The notes under the pieces are model-generated. The model did no database searches, had not been told where the DNA came from, and saw nothing but the letters and a program-made list of their open reading frames with translations. This document shows, piece after piece, positions 13,119-25,529 of a stretch of 64,000 nucleotides of DNA. Within the stretch, counting starts at the first letter, position 1. Every line of letters begins with the position of its first letter. The DNA is from Hetaerina americana (lineage: Eukaryota > Arthropoda > Insecta > Odonata > Calopterygidae), in contig JAKTNV010000003.1 in assembly GCA_022747635.1 (NCBI GenBank), positions 52,797,156 through 52,861,155 of the forward strand. Reading direction: 5' to 3'. The translations under genes and the position numbers were made by a program.

Positions 13119-13512
13119 TGGCCAAATAAATAAAACTGAGGCAGGAAGAAAATGTAATCCGCATTGCTAAGGGAAACAATAGAATAGTAGTAGTAGTTAT
13201 TTGGGGAGGCAGCCGGCAGCAAAGTGCATTTGCGCCATTAGGGATCGATTTATTTTTAGTAGATGTAGAATTTTTCGGTGTATGTGGTATGTAATGAGGG
13301 AAACCCGGCGTCGGAGTTAGTCTGCTCTTCACGAAAGGTGCCCAGGGATCCTCAAGTTTAACGTCCCGATGGACGGCATACTCCACCTGAAGTGCTCTTC
13401 ACACAGCTCCCCAAGTAGAGATCGGGATACCATTGAAGAATCCTGCCACCGCCGAAGCTTGAACAGAGCCCTCGTGGTGTGCCAGAGTGAAGCAGTGGCA
13501 GTTTGCCTCGTA
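13119..13512 (-). mobile_element. tRNA-derived SINE, copy 2 (same family as 2.3 kb)
   Basis: Reverse-complementing this interval reproduces copy 1 at 2,251-2,668 segment by segment: a degenerate B box (about 13,456-13,466), the ggtatcccgatctctact segment, the core with gggacgttaaact, the accccgacgccgggttt-type segment, the cctaatggcgcaaatg segment and an A-rich tail containing aaataaat. The tRNA-like head is more damaged than in copy 1. Divergence is considerable, so the family is old or has subfamilies. Open frames over this interval on both strands are shadows of the SINE. Confidence 0.7.
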
Positions 13513-13659
13513 AGGAAAAGTGGCGTGCTCTGTAAATACGTGAACGGCATGTTGTATTGGTGGCACCAGGTATCTTTTACAGGGGGTTACGTGGGACAGT
13601 GAATGGTGGGTAGCAGGAGGCTCAGAAATGTATTACTAATAAAAAAAAGACATGTTCTT

Positions 13660-14740
13660 TCATCTTGTAATCGGGAGGGAGATAAGGAGAGTGAGATAAG
13701 GCTGAGGGAGAAGAAATATGTGGTTTTTGTGGGCTAAAGAGTTTGTCCCGACGTGGGTGTGTGTTTGTGTTTGAGTGTGTATCCATGGATGGGTGTATGT
13801 GGGGTGCGGGGGACGCCGGCTGGGAGCGCGAGGGATAAGGAAGGCGATGGGGTGGTCGGGGGCGGCGAGGCGAAAATAGGTAGTTGGTTCATGGGGAGAA
13901 AGGCGTGCGCGGATTTCGTCGGGGCATCGGACCGAAGTCACCTCCATTGGGCGTGACCGAAGAAATAAGGAGACATCAATCTAAAGCCCTCCCGATCGGA
14001 AATGTGGTCGGAAAGAGATTCGTCCGGGGAGGAGGGAAGGAAGCGAGGAGAAATGGGGTGGCAGCAGGGAAGCACAGCCAGCGGTGGAGGCCGGTGGGAT
14101 GGGGAATGCCGGGACACCTCCGAGGGAGAAAATTGGGAAAATGCAGAAGGGGAATGAGGCTAGGTGGAAGGGGAAGGAAGAAAGCTATTGAGGAATAGCG
14201 GGAGTGAGGAGGAAGGATAGGTATTTTGGACAGGGAAGGGAACCGGGACGTGAGAAGGAGGGGGGAGAGTTCTCGCCGGGAATGATTTGGGGTACGGTTG
14301 GAGGCGACACTAGGTGAGCGGAGGGAGGCGAGAAAGCGGGGCGAGGAAGGTGGTGTGAGGGTATTTTTTGCGAGAGAGGAAGAAGCGCGAGAAAGGGTTC
14401 CCGCCTCCCTCCACCCATCCACTTCCACGGCACATTTTCTCCTCTCTCCTCCCTGGAGGTTGAAGTGAATGGATTTGCGTCACGGGAGCGAAGGCGGGAG
14501 AGAGTGAGCAATGAGAGGCGGATTGCGAGGGGTAATAGGGAAGACGGGAGCGGTCGAGCGAGGATTTCGGGGAAAAGAATTGCGACTTTTCACGGCGGTG
14601 GGATTCCCAAAGAAACAAGAGAAGTGTGCGGGGCGAGAGAGAGAGAGGTTGACGGCGTGGGACTGCACGGCCTCCGACGATGGGAAGCTGCAGTCCGAAG
14701 AGTTGCTTCGGTGAATGCACCCTCCCACCCTCTGACCCCC
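13660..14740. other. Purine-rich GC island
   Basis: A third long island with a G/A-dominated + strand. At least seven overlapping open frames on both strands cover it (for example 13,976-14,428 - and 14,465-14,761 +), all with biased composition and none with a recognisable domain. It directly precedes the mariner/LINE chimera at 15.0-15.9 kb. Confidence 0.6.
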
Positions 14741-15038
14741 CACTCAAACTCAAAACAATAGATCAGGCGTTCATCTGGCTCCTGGAAAGAACCAAGTATT
14801 AATATTAGACATTACTTACCCCAATCTTCACACACGAGTTCTGTCCAATAAATACGCGAACTGGTACAATCTGGAGGCCATGAAGCGGACTATAGCCCCG
14901 CCCACTAGCAGCGCTAGTTGCCTGAGACCCAATGAGCCGTCTGTACTCGGTGGATCATGGAGCTGTGCGTATGGTGCCAGTTATATTGGTTACTGTTGTC
15001 CTTGTGCTTACTGTTTGTCGAAAATTAAATTTGACGGA
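14741..15038. other. Possible untranslated part of a mariner relic
   Basis: No coding match. Because it lies directly upstream of a mariner transposase N-terminus, part of it (from about 14,880) may be the 5' untranslated region of that transposon, but no terminal inverted repeat was seen. Confidence 0.25.
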
Positions 15039-15215
15039 CTGACGGAGCAACGAATCATCATCAGGTTTTTTGGTGAAGTGCGGTAAAATTTATCAAGAAA
15101 TTACTGAAATGCTTACAGCTGTATACGGTGATGATGCTCTGATTAAAACATCCATTTTCAAATGGATTAAGCGTTTTAAAGATGGTCGACAAGGTCCCAC
15201 GGATGATACATCGGA
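15039..15215 (+). mobile_element. Mariner transposase N-terminal relic
   Basis: The translation resembles the N-terminal helix-turn-helix region of mariner transposases: LTEQRIIIRFF, then after a frame slip in the T-run at about 15,066-15,071, VKCGKIYQEITEMLTAVYGDDALIKTSIFKWIKRFKDGRQ split over two short runs (family pattern: CVKLGKS..ETYEML..AYGDD...R..VFEW.KRFK.GRE). It stops matching at about 15,215, where LINE sequence begins. No catalytic region is left and the fragment is dead. It is a different lineage from the element at 57 kb. Confidence 0.65.
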
Positions 15216-15950
15216 AATTCAGTGCGACAGATATGGGATGAGAATCAGTATCAACTAAAGAAAGGCAATGGGATATTCCAGAAAGAAAAAGGCTAAGCTA
15301 AAAATTAAAATAGGAGGGCAAACACTAGAGTAGGTAGAACAGTTTACGTATCTCGGAAGAGTTTTGGACAACACGGTCAAAGTGGTAGGAACGTAAGGAG
15401 AAGAATTGCGCTAGGCAAAGAGGCTTTCACAAGGAGGAGGGAGTTGATAAGAGGGACGTTGAGTAAGGATGTTAAGAAAAGATTCGTAAAAACTTTGATA
15501 TGGAGCGTAGCTATGTACGGCGCGGAAACGTGGTCATTGAAGCAGGAGGATGGACGTAGACTGGAGGCTTTTGAAATGTGGGTTTGGAGAAAAATGGAGA
15601 AGGTGAAATGGACCGAGAAGAAAACGAATGATGAAGTATTTAGTATGGTGGGCGAAAAGACGGGCTTGTTGGGAGAAATCCTATGGAGGCAGGAAAAATG
15701 GATGAAGGGCGTCTTGATCGGCAGTGGGATGTTGAAGACTGAGATGGGGAGAATGTTAGGCAACGAGGAAAGGGCAGTAATAGGATAGTGATGTTGGACG
15801 GGATGAAGGGAGGAAGGGAGTACTCAGAGTTGAAGAGGGACCTGACGTAGACAAGGTTGCTGGCTTGTGTTTTGTTAAGAGTCAAAAAATATTTATTTGG
15901 CAGTTATGTCCATCCAAAAACCTACCTTAAATGGTAGATTACCTTATAAT
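15216..15950 (+). mobile_element. LINE 3' end: RT C-terminus and tail
   Basis: From SEIQCDRYGMRISIN onward the translation matches the region after the catalytic core in arthropod LINE reverse transcriptases. It includes a fingers/thumb-type run with YLGRVLDN, then in the 15,444-15,788 frame AMYGAETWSLKQEDGRRLEAF followed by MWVWRKMEKVKWTEKKTNDE (family pattern YGAETWTLKKED.RRLEAFEMW.WRRM..V.WT...TNEEVL). Stops interrupt the first part, so the copy is inactive. The 3' untranslated tail carries gtccatcc...aaatggtagatta and runs straight into a (TA)n tract. Confidence 0.75.
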
Positions 15951-15994
15951 TATATATATATATAATATATATGTATATATAATATATGTGTATA

Positions 15995-16077
<83 letters not shown>
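15951..16077. repeat. (TA)n microsatellite
   Basis: Imperfect TA/ATG-interrupted run from 15,951, with a pure (TA)n block of about 75 bases at 16,001-16,075. It immediately follows the LINE tail. Open frames encoding alternating Ile-Tyr across it are artefacts. Confidence 0.95.
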
Positions 16078-16079
<2 letters not shown>

Positions 16080-16321
16080 TTACAATTCCTGCCGCTAATG
16101 ACTCCTAATGTCGACCCGCCAGAGATATGTTCTCCGTCGATAGACTCGTCCATTCCGTGGAAATCACTGCTCCCGTATACTGTGCATCGACTCAACTAAA
16201 GGTTTTCTATTTATCAGCCCTCCATTCGTGGTCGCTGGATCAATCAAGAATCCGTTACTTCAAAACAGTTTACTTTATGGCGCATTAGGGAAATTTTTTC
16301 CTTATTTGGTTGTGATTCTAT

Positions 16322-16323
<2 letters not shown>

Positions 16324-16378
<55 letters not shown>
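16324..16378. repeat. (TA)n microsatellite
   Basis: Pure TA dinucleotide run of about 55 bases, the second of three in under 2 kb. Confidence 0.95.
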
Positions 16379-16379
<1 letters not shown>

Positions 16380-16386
<7 letters not shown>

Positions 16387-17599
16387 AAGATATATATATA
16401 TAATATTTAACATGCATTATATTATACTAGTCTTTTAAATTTAGTGTGACTGATTATTTTTACCACCACTTTCCATTGCGAATGTTTCTATAAAATTACA
16501 ATCAGCCTCTGTGAAAAATATATTGTGACTATTATATTATGTACAGGTATTATTTCATAATTTTCTTCCATATTCACTCGGCAATACCGTGATCTCCTAA
16601 TACCCTGCATAAAGTAACCCACGTACACGTTTTATGTTTTACTTGTAAAAACAGTGGTTTCAAATTAAAAAATCTGTGAGGCACAAACATTTTCTTTAAT
16701 GAAGCCATTGAAAATCTCTTCAAAGTGAATACGTAAACAAGAAGGCAAAGAGGAAAATATTGAAGGAAAAATTAATAATATTTAAATTTTTCATTCAGAT
16801 GTACACAGTTCCAGCGTCATAATAATTTCAATTCACGGAAACACTCTTTATTTCTTTCTCGGTTTTATCCACTATTTTGATTCGCCATAAAGTTTCACTT
16901 CAGTTTTAGCCTATGAGGTGGTTGAAGCACAAAGTTAGAGGATGGAGGGGTGTTTTTGACATGACAACTTATTTTATTGAAACCCAAGTCACTTGTTCCT
17001 AATTAAAAATCCTATCAGATCAGATGAATCCACACTAATATGATAAACTCATCTACTCTCTCGGTCACTAATCGTATCGGTCGCGTTTTGTGCTGCAGAA
17101 ACAAAACTAAATTCAAACTTGCAGCAACGGATGTAACTGAAACACCCAAGTTTACTATTTCTTCCTCTGACAGAGTAATGGACCGCCGCCATTATTGCGA
17201 ACGCAGTTCTCGGGCGCACTATTAGGACGTTCCCTCAGGCGAGCAAGTATGCTCGGAGACGGCACGCCCCTCTGTGCCTTGGGGAGAACTCGTTTTCATC
17301 GGAAACACTCCGCTCGCTCCCGTTACTTACCGTCAAGCAGTCGCGGTGACTAAAAGGTTGAATTAAACAAACCGACCCGAATACGCAAATTTATTTGTTT
17401 CTCTTTCTCTAAGAAAGGAAATAAATACACACTAAAATTTGGTTCGCACAAAAGTAATAAAAAATAAGAGAAAAAAGGAACGCCAGAGAATTATTTTTCT
17501 TTATTGATCCGTCCCGACTGACTGGGAAGGGAACCGGGAAAGCGACCGACTGACAACAAGGGAAAAAGTTTTTAAGTGGCTTTGGAGAGAGCACTTGCG

Positions 17600-17600
<1 letters not shown>
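16380..17600. other. No gene recognised
   Basis: AT-rich DNA with a slightly GC-richer patch at about 17,040-17,350 in which I see neither an exon nor a repeat. Confidence 0.45.

Positions 17601-17602
<2 letters not shown>

Positions 17603-17664
<62 letters not shown>
17603..17664. repeat. (TA)n microsatellite
   Basis: Pure TA run of about 62 bases. Peptides of repeating Ile-Tyr predicted across it on both strands are not real. Confidence 0.95.
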
Positions 17665-17666
<2 letters not shown>

Positions 17667-17842
17667 CAACCTTCGAAAGAAAGTTTGAAAAATTTCTCTT
17701 GCTAATTGGAGCGGGAGGGAGTGAATTTGGAAAAAGGTTGACAGATGGCATTCCGGGATACACTTACTACTTCAGTCGTTAAAAGTATAAAGTGAATGGT
17801 CCGAAAATGATTCGACGGCCATTGGAACGAGGTGGAGTGAAA

Positions 17843-17851
17843 GGGAGAGAG

Positions 17852-17891
<40 letters not shown>
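17843..17891. repeat. (GA)n microsatellite
   Basis: GA dinucleotide run of nearly 50 bases with one interruption (gaggagag). It lies in a small purine-rich patch. Confidence 0.9.
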
Positions 17892-17895
<4 letters not shown>

Positions 17896-17899
17896 GGTG

Positions 17900-20800
17900 G
17901 ATCATTGGGTGAGGAGTTTGGGTGTGGGAAAATTGTCGGGAGTTGGGCGAGTAAAGGACGGCCGTGGAAGGAAATTCGAACATTCCCAACTCCGATTTGT
18001 ATATTTCGATAAGTGCAGGCTACAAATTGGAACCGACTTCTTTACCACTAATCAATCTGTTAGTAATCAAGTTGGAATGGGAGACGAAGAGAGAGGAGAG
18101 TCGCTGCTGGAGGAATGCTAACAGAGTGGAAGTTCACCGGAAATAGGTTGAAGATGCGATGTCCTGAAGTACGAGGGCGGAGAGTAAGATTTCCGGGGAA
18201 ATTAAAAATCACGGAGTAAGGTCCATTACTTGAAAATTATCATCATATAATTTTAGTCCCCTTTTTGTATTTTTCCTCTTTTACAGTTGAACAGCTTGTA
18301 AGACTTCGCTCAAAAATCCATTTCACAGGTTTTGAGGGAATTCTATCTCCGTTTTGCACGAACCGGTATTAATTTTACTGCCAAAAGTTTCAAATAAAAA
18401 GTGTCTTTCACAGACTTTTAGTAAACTCTTTAAAAATTTAATTTTATGTGAAAAATTTTATACAAAGTTTTAAGTAGCACCATACTTGAGGATGCCTGGG
18501 AAAACTTGGAATTTTCCATGCCTTAATAATATTCTTCTCATTATGAACGATTATTGAACTAGCAAATAACCCCAATCGATTATCATCTTAGAAAGTGTTC
18601 GAAAACTTCTGATAAATGTGATAAAAAAAATACCATTGGTAATAGGACTATATAAGTTCTAACACTTGAACGGCACAGTATATTCCTTTATTTAATTAAA
18701 GAATTACGTAAGAAACATTTATGTTACATTTAAAGGTAAATGCTATACGATTCCATTCTGACGATTTTGCTGGTATTTTTAATGGCCTAAAAATAAACTT
18801 AACTTCAAATTGTGACTTAAAGTTAGTATATTCTTTGGAAGTTAATTGAGGAACCCTAACTTAGTAATCGATTTTTAATTCCTTAGTGAACAATTCTCTT
18901 CGTGAATCTGAGAAAACATTTTAAACAAGAACATACAACAAATGGAGAAAAGACTGCTTTCATAAGAGTCATTTTCTCTAATTCACAGAAAATATTGACC
19001 TATGTACAAGTGGTAGGCAGCTAAGGGAAACAATTATACTGAAATGAAGAAGGAAAAACTTTCCATTATGAAGAGGAAACGCTTCGAGTATTAATTCAAA
19101 AAGTAAATACGAATATATAATTTAAAAACTATAGTCGTTGTGCAATATGTGGTCGTTGAGAAAGATTTTATTACCTACACAAAAAATTTAATTTACGAAA
19201 TCTATAAATCGGCATCGTTTCAACCTTCCAATCAACCTTTGTAAATATATTTTCCCAATAAAAATTATTAGAAAAAAACTGAGGAATTCCTAATAATTAA
19301 TTTCTCTGAAGACTAAAAACTATTAGGTTCATGTGCTTCTTTAAACTAGAATTTAATGTTGTTAGTCAGAAGCATCTGAGGTTAAAAAGAAAATTCGTGT
19401 CTATTATGAGTTTGCTGGCAATTCAATTACCTTTTCCATCACGTAGTATCAATCAACCTTGGTTTCAGAGAGACAGCTCATGATGTATAACTGGCTGAGT
19501 TTTGATTATATGCGTAAACAGAATAAGGCAGTTGGTTTTGTTCCACCCTTGTGATTCATTTGCTTTCGCTCTGCATAAGTGTGGCTCATGAAATTCAGAA
19601 TCGGAGGTAAATTAACGTCAAAATGCATGCATAAATGCAATTTCCACAGAAAGACCCAATGATGCGTGCTATATAATTCGTAATAAGTAATTACTTTATT
19701 CGATCAATTAGAATGTCTTATCTTAATATGATATTCAGTGATGAACTGAAATGCCAAAAAAGACATAAATTTACTATAAATAGCGCCATTGTCTTTATTA
19801 AATTTTTATGACAGTTTATTGACGTATTGAGAATTTGTGTATTGCATATTTACATACAAGTCATCTTCGCCGATATCCTAATACAATATCCGATACGTTT
19901 CATCACCAACATACTTGTCAATATTTCACAGAATTTCTCTTCCTCAACTAAACTATTTATTTATCAATAACTTTTCCTCTCACGAATTCAGTTGCCTCCT
20001 TGTGATCAATTGACTAGAAACAATGACTCCGTGCCATTCATTGTCATTCTTTCAATATATCCTATCTATTAAGTTTATCTTTCGGACGCTTCCCCAACGA
20101 CTTTTTAACTCTACTTATCATGGAAACACATTTGTAAGATTCCATACTAAATGCTATTTAATGACTTAAATAGTGTTAAGCTCTACTTTGTGAAATATTC
20201 TAATGATTATAAGAAATAATACTATGCAGATTTCACAGAATTATATTTCATACGGTGGGTTTCATGAAATAGTCGATACTTTTAGGTCTACCACCTGAAG
20301 ATGAAACCGGGGCGTGAAATTTAATGCAGCAATTTCAAAGTGTACAAGCCATCCAACTTGATTTTTACATTTTAAAATTGCTGCATTTTAATGGGCATTA
20401 GTGGATTACTCCGTTGAAAATTACTCATTTGGCATCTCCCAAAGTCTCTTTGAATTTGCGTAAAATCAACTCAATATTTTTCTCATAACCAAATTTACTT
20501 CAATAAAATTTTGGTTCAGCCGACTGTCACATCTATCCACAAATACATTAGAAATAGCAACTGAGAGAGAGAGTAAAAAACGAAAGGGGACAGGAATGGG
20601 GTGGATGAGTTTGAGTAGCAGGGGGAGGGAGGAAGGAGGAGAAAGCGAAGTGACACGCAGAAAAGACAGAAGCGCATGCGGGATATTTTGAAGAGGGGAG
20701 TGGGATATTTGGAAGGGACATCGGTCAGCTTTCCCATGTTTATTGTGCAGAAGGGTGTCCAATTGCTGGAGAGCATCGACTCGAGTGACGCTTTGTTCCA

Positions 20801-21645
20801 CATGGAAGAAGGGGAGGGAGAAGTCACTCCGGTGACTGCGGTTAATCAAATGTTAACTAAAAATTGGAGTTTGTGGAATGGATGGTTGGAAAAGGGAGCG
20901 GAGGTAGTTGAAATTTCTGGTTGACTCCTCGATACAAATGGCTCTATAGTCGCTAAAAGAAAGTGTTATAAATTTCGAATTGTTCCAGGCCAATACTTTT
21001 GTCCTATACTCTCTTTTAAAGATTAACCAGGTTACTTTTGCTCTGAAAATTCGTTAAATGACTCCTTGGGGCTGAGTTTCGCGATGTTCGATGAAATTAA
21101 GTCCAAGAGGGTATTGTTACCCACAGAAGTTTTCAGTCATATGTGGAGTATTTTTTTCATTATTTAATGATACAATTACCATAGCCGTTGATTGATGAGA
21201 TATATTTTTGCAGGGCTTGAGTTTTTTTCGAAATTAGAGTCTGTTGGCGAAATCCTAGAGTTTCAAATGGAACGTAGAATGATTTCGGAAGATATTATGT
21301 TCAACTGGATGGCTGCACCCTGTTCCTTGCTAGGAAGTTTTAAATACAGGGAGGTGTGAAAGCTGTTTCTGTTATGAAAATAGAATAATCAAGAAAATTG
21401 AGAGAGACCTTACTGCGCATTTACAATTTGAATTCAACTCTTTTGTGAAAACAAGTCAATCAATCCAAAAATTGTCCAAATCTCTCTTATTTCCGGTATA
21501 CATGCTAAAAATTTTCTTAAGAGTCATAGTAATAAGAATATCTATCCTAATGGGTTTATTGAAACTAAAAACGAAAATTCGTCCCAAAACACTTGGCTTA
21601 CAGGATGGGGCTAAGTAGACTCTGCTGCCGGATCCCCTAGCGTAT
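17900..21645. other. AT-rich stretch, no gene recognised
   Basis: Mostly AT-rich. A short purine-rich patch sits at about 20,560-20,690 with overlapping opposite-strand frames (20,466-20,849 - and 20,676-20,924 +) of no recognisable family. No repeat structure seen. Confidence 0.45.
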
Positions 21646-21649
21646 GTGT

Positions 21650-22280
21650 ATAATCAGCAATGGTACGTACTAATAATATACTCTATTAAGTGCAACAGCA
21701 TTCCATTCCATTCCTCAGTTAATAATTCTTTTCGAAAATTACGATTTGTGCGGAACACTGACCCAAGTTTTTTCTTCAATCTTCGTATTAGCACGTATCT
21801 ACTCCCTTACATTAGTTTACATGGACAATTAGGCTCTTCTGGTAGTTCACTGGTGTTTATACGTACAGTTGCGTTAATTTCAAAAATAAAATCAATTCAT
21901 CTGCCCGGTGCTTTTTGTCATTGTATTTAATTGTCTCTGAGGGAAATTCGTCAATTTCCATGGTATTTCTTTGCCTTATAGCCTTCACTTTTCCTTTAAA
22001 TTTTGATTCATATGAGGCACCCCCTTTTGCGTCTACATCAAAGGTGCCTCCATCTTTAATTATTCTTTATTTTTCTCGATATTTTTCTTTCCAACTCTTA
22101 TCTTTTTCCTCGATATTTATGAGAAATCCATCTTTTTCAATCCCAATAGGTTTGTTTCCAGACGTAACCCATGGCGATCATTGGCAAGTTTCTAAGATAT
22201 TTCAACTTTTATCTTGGGAATAGTTTTTCTTTAATCCTTAATATCTTGGATGTTTAATTTATTTTTTCCTGAGTATTCTG
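21650..22280 (-). mobile_element. Possible LINE reverse transcriptase fragment
   Basis: The minus-strand translation contains, in broken form, runs like AIRQRNTMEIDEFPSE, ETIKYNDKKHRADEL, SLIVHVN and KNLG. These follow the order of the LINE RT block AI..LK..KAPGIDEIPAE..KY...L...L...K...E..P..F..S.IV.IPKK. Stops and shifts are frequent. The call rests on this order of weak matches and could be wrong. If right, the copy is the same general type as those at 5.2 and 59 kb. Confidence 0.35.
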
Positions 22281-24420
22281 AACTCTAGGATAATGATCTT
22301 TTCCTCTTACCATCCTTTAAGCAAGTATTAGGGTTTGTGGCAGGAATATTATGCTTGCGATATGTTGATACATTTATTACTTTTGTCAGGTAAAAGCGTT
22401 TTTTATTTGATACATTTTTCATTTTTCTCCTACTTCCTCGTCTAGAGCTTTTAGTATTCCGTTTTTTTGTGTTTTACTATCTTTTGCTTTAACTGTATTC
22501 TTTGCATTTTTATCATATTTAAACTTCATCTGTAATCAATTTAAGGACCAACACAATGTTTAATTTCCAGAAACTTTTACGCCTGGTATTGATCGCTCTT
22601 TTGATTCTCTGTCCAGACGCTTTAGTTTACGTTAGCACGTTATGCTACACAGCTGTTGAACATTATAGTTAGCCGTATTTGTGAAGTTCTTTTAGGCTGG
22701 AACCACGTTTTTAAATATTCTTATCGCCGGTTTGCAGCCGATTGGAAATGTCCACGTGAGTGCGCACTGATTCTCTCCATGATTATCCTACACGATGATT
22801 TTTTTAGATGGAAAGGCAGGCTTAAATATCACAATTATTACTTCGTATGCATCTCCCACTTCCTGTAAACTTCTGCTGTGTGCATTTAAACTTGCACGAA
22901 AAACTTATTTCCCACTTAAAATTGTTTTTTCGATAAAAAATCTTTGATGATACTCTACTACTGAACAATAGTCATGTTAAATCGGTGCACCACTCCTTGG
23001 CATTATATATGACTTATATATATCCTTGTATGACTCTACGATTAAATGGGTACGCAGATATCAGAATAATATCCTTAGATATCAGAATAATATCCAAGCA
23101 CACCCATTCAGAGTTCTGATTTCAATTTTTCGTTAGTTGAAACAGTCTTCATCATTTATCAATATTATTTCAATTTTTAATAATATATTAAGCCCATTTT
23201 TCTCTCATCTATTTTGAGGTTCATCCGGTCGCTCTAAATGATCTGAAATCCCAAAAAGCCAGGCACACTACTGATGCTGTCGTTCAACACACTTGATCCG
23301 TATAAGAAGTCGAAATCATTGCCTATGAGTTCAATTTTACCACACCTGCAGTGAAATGAATGCTTCATATTCATTCACGTCATTAAAAGCTGCTTCTTTT
23401 ACTCTTTGTGATTAGTGGCTTACTGGTTGGAGGAAGCTATTGGCCATGGTAACGTCTCTATATTTCATAATTAAATTGAAACTCTCTTACCTCGGGACAG
23501 ATTCCCGAGGGCCGCCACCTATTTTCTGCAACTGTCTGTCGTCTTCAAGATTGCGCATTGACCGAAAAACGAAATCATACAGCAAAACTAACGCAGAAAA
23601 TATGAACGTGTAAATTAAATCTGTAATATTAATACGGTTCCTGATAAAATGGTATCGAAAATAAGCGCATCTATGCTTCTATTTAATTTCTACTAAAATA
23701 AAAATCATACTCTAGAAGCGTTACGATTACTTTGATAATAGGCAGTCATATCATTCACTTTTGTGCAATTCATTCAGTTTTAATGGCCTGAACGTGATGG
23801 AAGTTCAGGTTAAATTATGTTGAATAATATGCGATGGACAAATTTATAAGAGGTCACACGTTATATTTTGCGCATGCTTGTTTTAACGATGCTCATAATA
23901 TTTTAATAAGGAAAGATGATTAATTTTAAATGCTTAAAAATCGCTCTGGTCCTAGAAGAACTAACCAGAAGTGGCACCTAGTTCTCGTTCATTCATTATG
24001 TATTTACTCTGGAAATTGAAATAATTTTACTCGTTTTTCCTCACCTTAAAGAGCCAGTGTCTTCTTGACTCCATTCAAACTCGTTGCTTTAGTTGTACAA
24101 GTGCTTTGTCATCACTCTTGAGAATCTATTTCCTACAAGCTGTGATAAATTACTTCAACCAAGACTCACTGCCAACTTTAAACTCACTCCATACAGTTAT
24201 TAACTTTCCACTATCTTCTCCCTCTTAGAAATCACGCTTTAATTATGTTTGTGAAACGTAGGTTCAATTCCTAGCTCTTTCTCTCGGCGTACAATGCGGG
24301 ATGCAATCTACTCTGAAACTATAAATGCCGATTTACAAATGGAGACTTTCCCTCACAGCTCTTTCGAGTTCTGGGAAATGTAAGCACTTCAAACTCTTTC
24401 AACTGAAGCGGAGTGAAACG
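22281..24420. other. AT-rich stretch, no gene recognised
   Basis: Includes a 19-bp direct repeat (agatatcagaataatatcc at 23,056-23,074 and 23,077-23,095) and a small perfect hairpin with 8-bp arms at 23,490-23,510. No exon or RNA gene recognised. Confidence 0.45.
23056..23095. repeat. 19-bp direct repeat
   Basis: The 19-mer agatatcagaataatatcc occurs twice, two bases apart. It looks like a simple local duplication. Confidence 0.85.
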
Positions 24421-24429
24421 AGGCGAAAT

Positions 24430-24970
24430 GCATATTTAGAGCCAACACCGCCCCTTCCACTACTCCGTCCTCCCCTCCCCGAACCCCTGCGCTGCCTCAT
24501 CCCCATATTTAGTCCCCCGTGGAAGCCATTTACCAGGGCGTATCCCGAAGAGGATTTCCGAGCGAAAACTTCGCCGGCGAAAGAAGAGTTTTAAGTTGCT
24601 GAGGAGGCGGAGAGGACTCTGCGAATGTCGATGCCGTCCGAAAACAAACTCCCCCAAACTGCTCCCCACTTTCCGGCGACCTCAACCCTTGACCCTACCC
24701 TCATCCCCGTGCCTCTTTTCCGCCGAGCGATACCCTGCAAAGCATCGCCCCGTTCTCTTCTCCTCCCCCGGCCCCGTCTCCCCCACCAGAGTACAAACAA
24801 CCAGAAGAGAAAACGCATCACCCAGCTGTGGATACATATGTGTATATATTTACGTGGGAAAGGTTTTCCCCGTCCCCTCGTTGATCAAACCATACAGTTT
24901 CTCTCACTCCACCTACACACTCGAATCTTTCGTCTTCCCTACGCTCCCTGTCTCCCTCGCAGCCCCCTTT

Positions 24971-25019
<49 letters not shown>

Positions 25020-25510
25020 CCGTCGGAATCGCCTTATCGCCCGATATCGTCCCACCGGAGTGGATACATGCAAAAAAAGGAGATCGGAGCGTGAGGGCCC
25101 TGCTTCTACCTCCCCCGTGAAAGGATTCGCCCCAAACCACCGCCCCCACATCTTCCACCTCCTTTCCCGGTCCTCCTCCTCGCCGCCACGGCAAAAGAAG
25201 AAGGAGGTGGACGACGGAGACGTCAGGGGAGTGAGACCCCACTGCATCGCCCTGCAAACTCCCTCCCCTCAGCATCCTATCCCCCGCCCTCTTATCGACA
25301 GCGCAGGGGAGTCCCCGACGGAATCGCCGACCCAAGAACCACCCCACCACCCACGCCATCCTGCCAACCAAATCTCTCCCCGCTTCCTCCCTTTCCTTTC
25401 AGGTCCTTCCACTCCCACCTCCCGTCTCTGGCCACCCTTCCATCCCGTCCCTCTCCCGCACACCAACCCGGCACAGTTCGATCCCTTTCTCCACTCCTTT
25501 TGAGTTTCCG
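24430..25510. other. Pyrimidine-rich GC island
   Basis: Here the + strand is C/T-rich, so the purine-rich strand is the minus strand, the opposite of most islands in the window. It contains a (CT)n run at about 24,977-25,014. Long overlapping frames on both strands (24,625-25,503 +, 24,913-25,371 -) give low-complexity Pro/Ser/Leu- or Gly/Arg/Glu-rich peptides and are judged spurious. The bias flips at about 25,520. Confidence 0.55.
24977..25014. repeat. (CT)n microsatellite
   Basis: Uninterrupted CT dinucleotide run of nearly 40 bases within a pyrimidine-rich island. Confidence 0.9.
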
Positions 25511-25529
25511 CTTCCATTTCCGGTTCCCT

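Noticed and set aside
24625..25503. 292-residue open frame on the + strand
   Set aside because: Low-complexity Pro/Ser/Arg peptide crossing a (CT)n run, with long frames on the opposite strand as well. No start context, splice sites or domain.
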